Below are positions 35,501 to 37,777 of a DNA stretch of 37,777 nucleotides, piece by piece. This DNA is from Marinifilaceae bacterium (GTDB lineage: Bacteria; Bacteroidota; Bacteroidia; Bacteroidales; Marinifilaceae): assembly GCA_016744515.1 (NCBI GenBank), contig JADGEF010000020.1, positions 1 to 37,777 of the forward strand, in the 5' to 3' direction. The notes under the pieces are model-generated. The model was not told where the DNA came from, made no database searches, and worked only from the letters and a program-made list of their open reading frames with translations. The stretch's first letter is position 1. Every line of letters starts with the position of its first letter. Both the position numbers and the translations under genes were made by a program.

Positions 35501-36634
35501 ATGTTTGAAAATTTATCGCATTTAGCATTGCAACAATATTGGTGGGTGATAGATTCACTTTTAGGTAGTATTTTGGTATTTCTGATGTTTGTTCAGGGAG
35601 GTCAGACTCTAATTTATAGAATAGGTAAATCGGAACTGGAAAGAACCATGGTGATTAATGCATTGGGACGAAAATGGGAATTCACGTTCACCACATTAGT
35701 TACTTTTGGAGGGGCTATGTTTGCTTCATTTCCTCTATTTTATTCCACATCATTTGGTGGGGCTTACTGGGTTTGGATGGCGATTCTATTTTGTTTTATA
35801 ATTCAAGCGGTCGCGTATGAATTTAGAAGTAAACCAAACAATGTATGGGGAGCTAAAACTTTTGAAGCGTTTTTGTTTATAAATGGATTGTTAGGAACAA
35901 TTCTTATTGGAACAGCGGTAGCTACTTTCTTTAATGGAGCAGAGTTTTTTGTTAACGATTGGAATCAGTCTCGATGGGCAAATCCATATGGAGGCTTAGA
36001 AGCTGTTTTAAATTGGCATAATCTAGCTTTAGGCTTAACTGTGTTTTTTCTTGCACGAGTTTTAGGGAGTTTATATTTCATGAATAGTATCGATGACGAT
36101 AATATATTTTCCAGATCGAAAAAACAACTTTTAATTTCTGGAATTCCTTTTTTGCTTGTATTCCTTGCATTCACGATCCGATTGCTATTAATGGATGGTT
36201 TTGCTGTTGATCAAGAAACTGGAATTGTTTCTATGGAAACATATAAGTATCTGCATAATTTTCTGGCTATGCCTTTAATTGCTGTGTTCTTTTTACTTGG
36301 AGTTGTTGGGGTACTATTTGGTGTCGTGAAAAGTTATTTGCTTAAAAAATATACCAAAGGGATTTGGTTTACTGGCGGAGGAACTGTTTTGGTTGTTTTT
36401 TCATTGTTTATTTTAGCAGGTTTTAACAATACTTCTTTTTATCCATCTTTGGCTGACTTACAATCATCACTAACAATACAGAATGCTTCATCGTCGCATT
36501 ATACGTTAACGGCAATGAGCTATGTTTCTCTAATGGTTCCTTTTGTTATGACTTATATTGTTTGGACATGGAGAGCTATTAATAATAAGAAGATTGATGC
36601 AGAGGAAATCAATGCGGAAGATCATTTGTATTAA
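35501..36634 (+). CDS. cydB: Cytochrome bd quinol oxidase, subunit II
   Basis: 377 aa with about eight to nine membrane helices. The opening YWWVIDSLLGSILVFLMFVQ aligns with the CydB start, but the usual DGFDxG after it is QGGQTL here, which I believe is normal for Bacteroidota CydB. The KWEFTFTTLVTFGGAMFASFP segment and the conserved aromatic W/Y pattern follow. CydB stabilises CydA and its hemes. It starts 2 bp after cydA and is followed by a short membrane ORF and a terminator. Confidence 0.95.
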   Translation: MFENLSHLALQQYWWVIDSLLGSILVFLMFVQGGQTLIYRIGKSELERTMVINALGRKWEFTFTTLVTFGGAMFASFPLFYSTSFGGAYWVWMAILFCFIIQAVAYEFRSKPNNVWGAKTFEAFLFINGLLGTILIGTAVATFFNGAEFFVNDWNQSRWANPYGGLEAVLNWHNLALGLTVFFLARVLGSLYFMNSIDDDNIFSRSKKQLLISGIPFLLVFLAFTIRLLLMDGFAVDQETGIVSMETYKYLHNFLAMPLIAVFFLLGVVGVLFGVVKSYLLKKYTKGIWFTGGGTVLVVFSLFILAGFNNTSFYPSLADLQSSLTIQNASSSHYTLTAMSYVSLMVPFVMTYIVWTWRAINNKKIDAEEINAEDHLY

Positions 36635-36650
36635 TTTAAAATTGAATGAC

Positions 36651-36764
36651 ATGTATACATCATCTATAATTTGGCTATTAACTTGGCCGTTACTTATTTT
36701 TATTTGTTACAAAACCATTCGGTTTACACTCAATAAATTGAATAAGCAAATAGAAAAAGAATAA
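36651..36764 (+). CDS. 37-aa single-helix protein, possible CydX-like subunit
   Basis: ATG 36651 starts MYTSSIIWLLTWPLLIFICY, one membrane helix, followed by a basic tail KTIRFTLNKLNKQIEKE and a stop at 36764. It lies 16 bp after cydB and just before the operon terminator. Size, position and single-helix form match CydX/CydH-type small subunits of bd oxidases (E. coli CydX is also 37 aa), but there is no sequence signature that proves it. The reading frame extends upstream into cydB in another frame, so the start is chosen for position. Confidence 0.55.
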   Translation: MYTSSIIWLLTWPLLIFICYKTIRFTLNKLNKQIEKE

Positions 36765-36775
36765 TGATTTATGAG

Positions 36776-36810
36776 ATTGGCATCCTTTTTTGGATGCCAA
36801 TTTTGTTTTC
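36776..36810 (+). terminator. Intrinsic terminator of the cytochrome bd operon
   Basis: ATTGGCATCC, a loop of six T, GGATGCCAAT: a perfect 10-bp stem followed by tttgttttc. It sits 12 nt after the stop of the 37-aa ORF and shows that the open frame beginning at 36764 is not translated as a gene from that ATG. Confidence 0.85.
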
Positions 36811-36839
36811 ATATTTCCCGATCTCATTTAAAAGTGTGT

Positions 36840-37146
36840 TTTGTTCAATTAATATCAGCTTATTTACTGCCTCAAGTATTACGAGTGTATATACACCAGT
36901 TCCAATGGGAGCTATAGCTGTTATTTACTTGTTTTTAATAGGCCTTTATTTTTTCACTATTTACTGCAATTTTCGAATAAGGGCAAAGAGGCTTTAATTT
37001 CTTGTAGGTCGCAGACACTTCCCGAAGCTATGAGATACATTAAGTCGCATTATAAGTTTGTTGGTATTATGACCATTGTGATACTGGCTTTATATCCAAT
37101 CATCATTATTGGTGCTATTGCCTTTGGGGTAGGCCAAGGTTTTTAA
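36840..37146 (+). pseudogene. Decayed, 5'-truncated copy of the DUF5362-like gene
   Basis: A first frame gives SLFTASSITSVYTPVPMG and YLFLIGLYFFTIY, which align with GMFVMSSTMSSVIPFPMAG and YLLMIAVYFFPIY of the intact gene. Compared with it, a net loss of 7 bp just before caattttcg (36967) shifts the frame, and the first frame stops at 36997. The other frame continues LQFSNKGKEALISC to the normal C-terminus ending at 37146. The region before the frameshift is strongly diverged, the middle moderately, and the last 125 bases are identical. No N-terminal part is present. Confidence 0.85.
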
Positions 37147-37175
37147 TACAAGGACATCATCATATTATAAAGCTC
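37022..37175 (+). repeat. 154-bp perfect direct repeat, copy 2
   Basis: Identical to 33368-33521 at an offset of 3654 bp. It covers the end of the decayed DUF5362 copy and 29 bp beyond its stop. The two copies flank the complete cytochrome bd operon in direct orientation. Confidence 0.95.
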
Positions 37176-37213
37176 CTTTTCTGCACATGTGGAAAGGGAG
37201 TTTTGTTTTTTTT
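37173..37213 (+). terminator. Terminator after the decayed DUF5362 copy
   Basis: CTCCTTTTC (37173-37181) pairs with GAAAGGGAG (37192-37200) with one G-U pair; the loop contains the palindrome CACATGTG; a T-rich tract follows. At the intact copy the equivalent sequence (33519-33545) forms a much weaker hairpin. Confidence 0.7.
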
Positions 37214-37216
37214 ATG

Positions 37217-37372
37217 CTTTGTCACCCTTTTGCCTGCTGGCATTTTCCCTATTAGGGAAAGACAGAACTTTATACTCTCAGCTGAATAATAGTGATGATG
37301 GTACAATTTAGACTCAAGTGCTAATAAATCATTTCTCCCCTATTTAGGGGAGATCCCGGTAGGGAGTAGGGT
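37217..37372. repeat. Intergenic repeat unit, copy 1
   Basis: A non-coding unit starting ctttgtcaccc, with a hairpin TTTTCCCT-att-AGGGAAAG (37253-37271 region), a spacer, and a second hairpin CTCCCC-tattta-GGGGAG (about 37335-37352) followed by atcccggtagggagtagggt. A related unit follows 233-244 bp later. GC-rich hairpin repeats of this look are common between genes in Bacteroidota. Confidence 0.65.
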
Positions 37373-37460
37373 GTGTTGAAAGTCCATTTTATTTTATTGT
37401 CATGTTGATTATCTGTGAATGTCAGGGTATAACTAGAGCTTGCGTACTTGATGTTTTTAG

Positions 37461-37605
37461 CTTTGTCATCCTATCGCCTGCCGGCACTTTCCCTGAAAGG
37501 GAAAGGAATGAGCTTCTATTTTTTTTGATAAAAGGTGACATCAGATTCAAATATAAGTATATCATTTCTCTCCTATTTAGGAAGCATTACGGTATAACAT
37601 GATTG
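37461..37605. repeat. Intergenic repeat unit, copy 2
   Basis: Diverged copy of the unit at 37217: ctttgtcatcctatcgcctgc aligns with the first copy's start, the first hairpin is perfect here (CTTTCCCT-gaa-AGGGAAAG), and tcatttctctcctatttagg matches the second block. The second hairpin has decayed. A 66-codon open frame across it is not regarded as a gene. Confidence 0.6.
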
Positions 37606-37777
37606 TTTTGTATTTTACAACTCTTGATTTTCAGGCTGATGTGATTGTGTTGTAGTCATGTTATTTCTTAACAGTTCCTTAGGGGAATCCGAAGGATCAC
37701 GAACATTGTTGATTAAAATTTTATAGTGAGTAAATCTCGGCAGAGAGAGGGGTGTATTGCTTGAACAATCAATATTA
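37606..37777. other. Non-coding end of window with partial third repeat
   Basis: No gene is seen. GGGGAATCCGAAGGATCACG near 37682-37701 and ctcggcagagagaggggtgt near 37736-37755 resemble the GC-rich part of the preceding repeat units (compare cccggtagggagtagggtgt at about 37355-37374), suggesting a third, broken copy that may continue past the window. Confidence 0.4.

Noticed and set aside
36764-36997. 77-codon open frame starting one base before the stop of the 37-aa ORF
   Set aside because: The cyd operon terminator hairpin lies inside its first 15 codons and its later part is the decayed DUF5362 copy before the frameshift. It is treated as part of a pseudogene, not as a protein.
37402-37602. 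66-codon open frame in the right-hand intergenic region
   Set aside because: It runs across a hairpin repeat unit, has no recognisable features, and the homologous first unit has no equivalent frame.
1-37777. tRNA, rRNA, CRISPR arrays, transposase genes, prophage or defence systems
   Set aside because: None was seen by eye on either strand; the long genes account for nearly all coding sequence and the gaps are described individually.

Overview
This window looks like a chromosomal segment of a Bacteroidota bacterium, most likely a marine Bacteroidales/Marinilabiliales-type lineage; I do not assign a genus. The DNA is AT-rich. Several putative promoters fit the TAnnTTTG -7 element of this phylum. 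The gene content is diagnostic: the type IX secretion/gliding core operon porP-gldK-gldL-gldM-gldN, a porW/sprE lipoprotein, the PglZ-type response regulator porX next to tsaE and an Ald-family gene, DUF4296 and DUF4492 proteins, and Lys-rich-tailed topA.

Layout. 1-852: start of a lipoprotein gene leaving the window leftwards, then a long non-coding stretch with a 16-bp direct repeat. 853-4728: a hybrid sensor kinase facing a convergent NtrC-type regulator. 4759-5209: a cobalamin (B12) riboswitch on the minus strand with its own candidate promoter, no open reading frame and a very strong intrinsic terminator, so apparently an orphan riboswitch RNA. 5210-7588: class A penicillin-binding protein; 7808-10234: topA. 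10494-16327: the T9SS core operon, sharing a bidirectional terminator with convergent manC. 17637-20850: mlaE-mlaF, a DUF4296 lipoprotein and a degenerate amidohydrolase. 21000-28107: porW, porX, tsaE and an Ald-family gene with atypical active-site residues. 28353-30493: a TPR/LytS-type sensor kinase followed by the remnant of a deleted paralogue. 30564-32666: sucCD on the minus strand. 33043-37146: a DUF5362 gene, the cytochrome bd operon (DUF4492-cydA-cydB-possible 37-aa subunit), then a decayed second DUF5362 copy whose 3' end is a perfect 154-bp repeat of the first. 37213-37777: repeat-rich non-coding DNA.

How it fits together. PorP/GldKLMN form the T9SS trans-envelope and motor complex, PorW is an accessory lipoprotein and PorX a regulator, so three T9SS loci lie within about 16 kb. 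MlaEF, PBP1A and ManC add envelope lipid, peptidoglycan and sugar-nucleotide functions; SucCD and cytochrome bd are core carbon and respiratory genes. The most unusual item is the orphan cobalamin riboswitch RNA between the PBP1A gene and the NtrC-like regulator. Its architecture recalls B12-riboswitch small RNAs that sequester a regulator in Firmicutes, though no target can be shown from sequence alone. All calls are by eye, without database searches.
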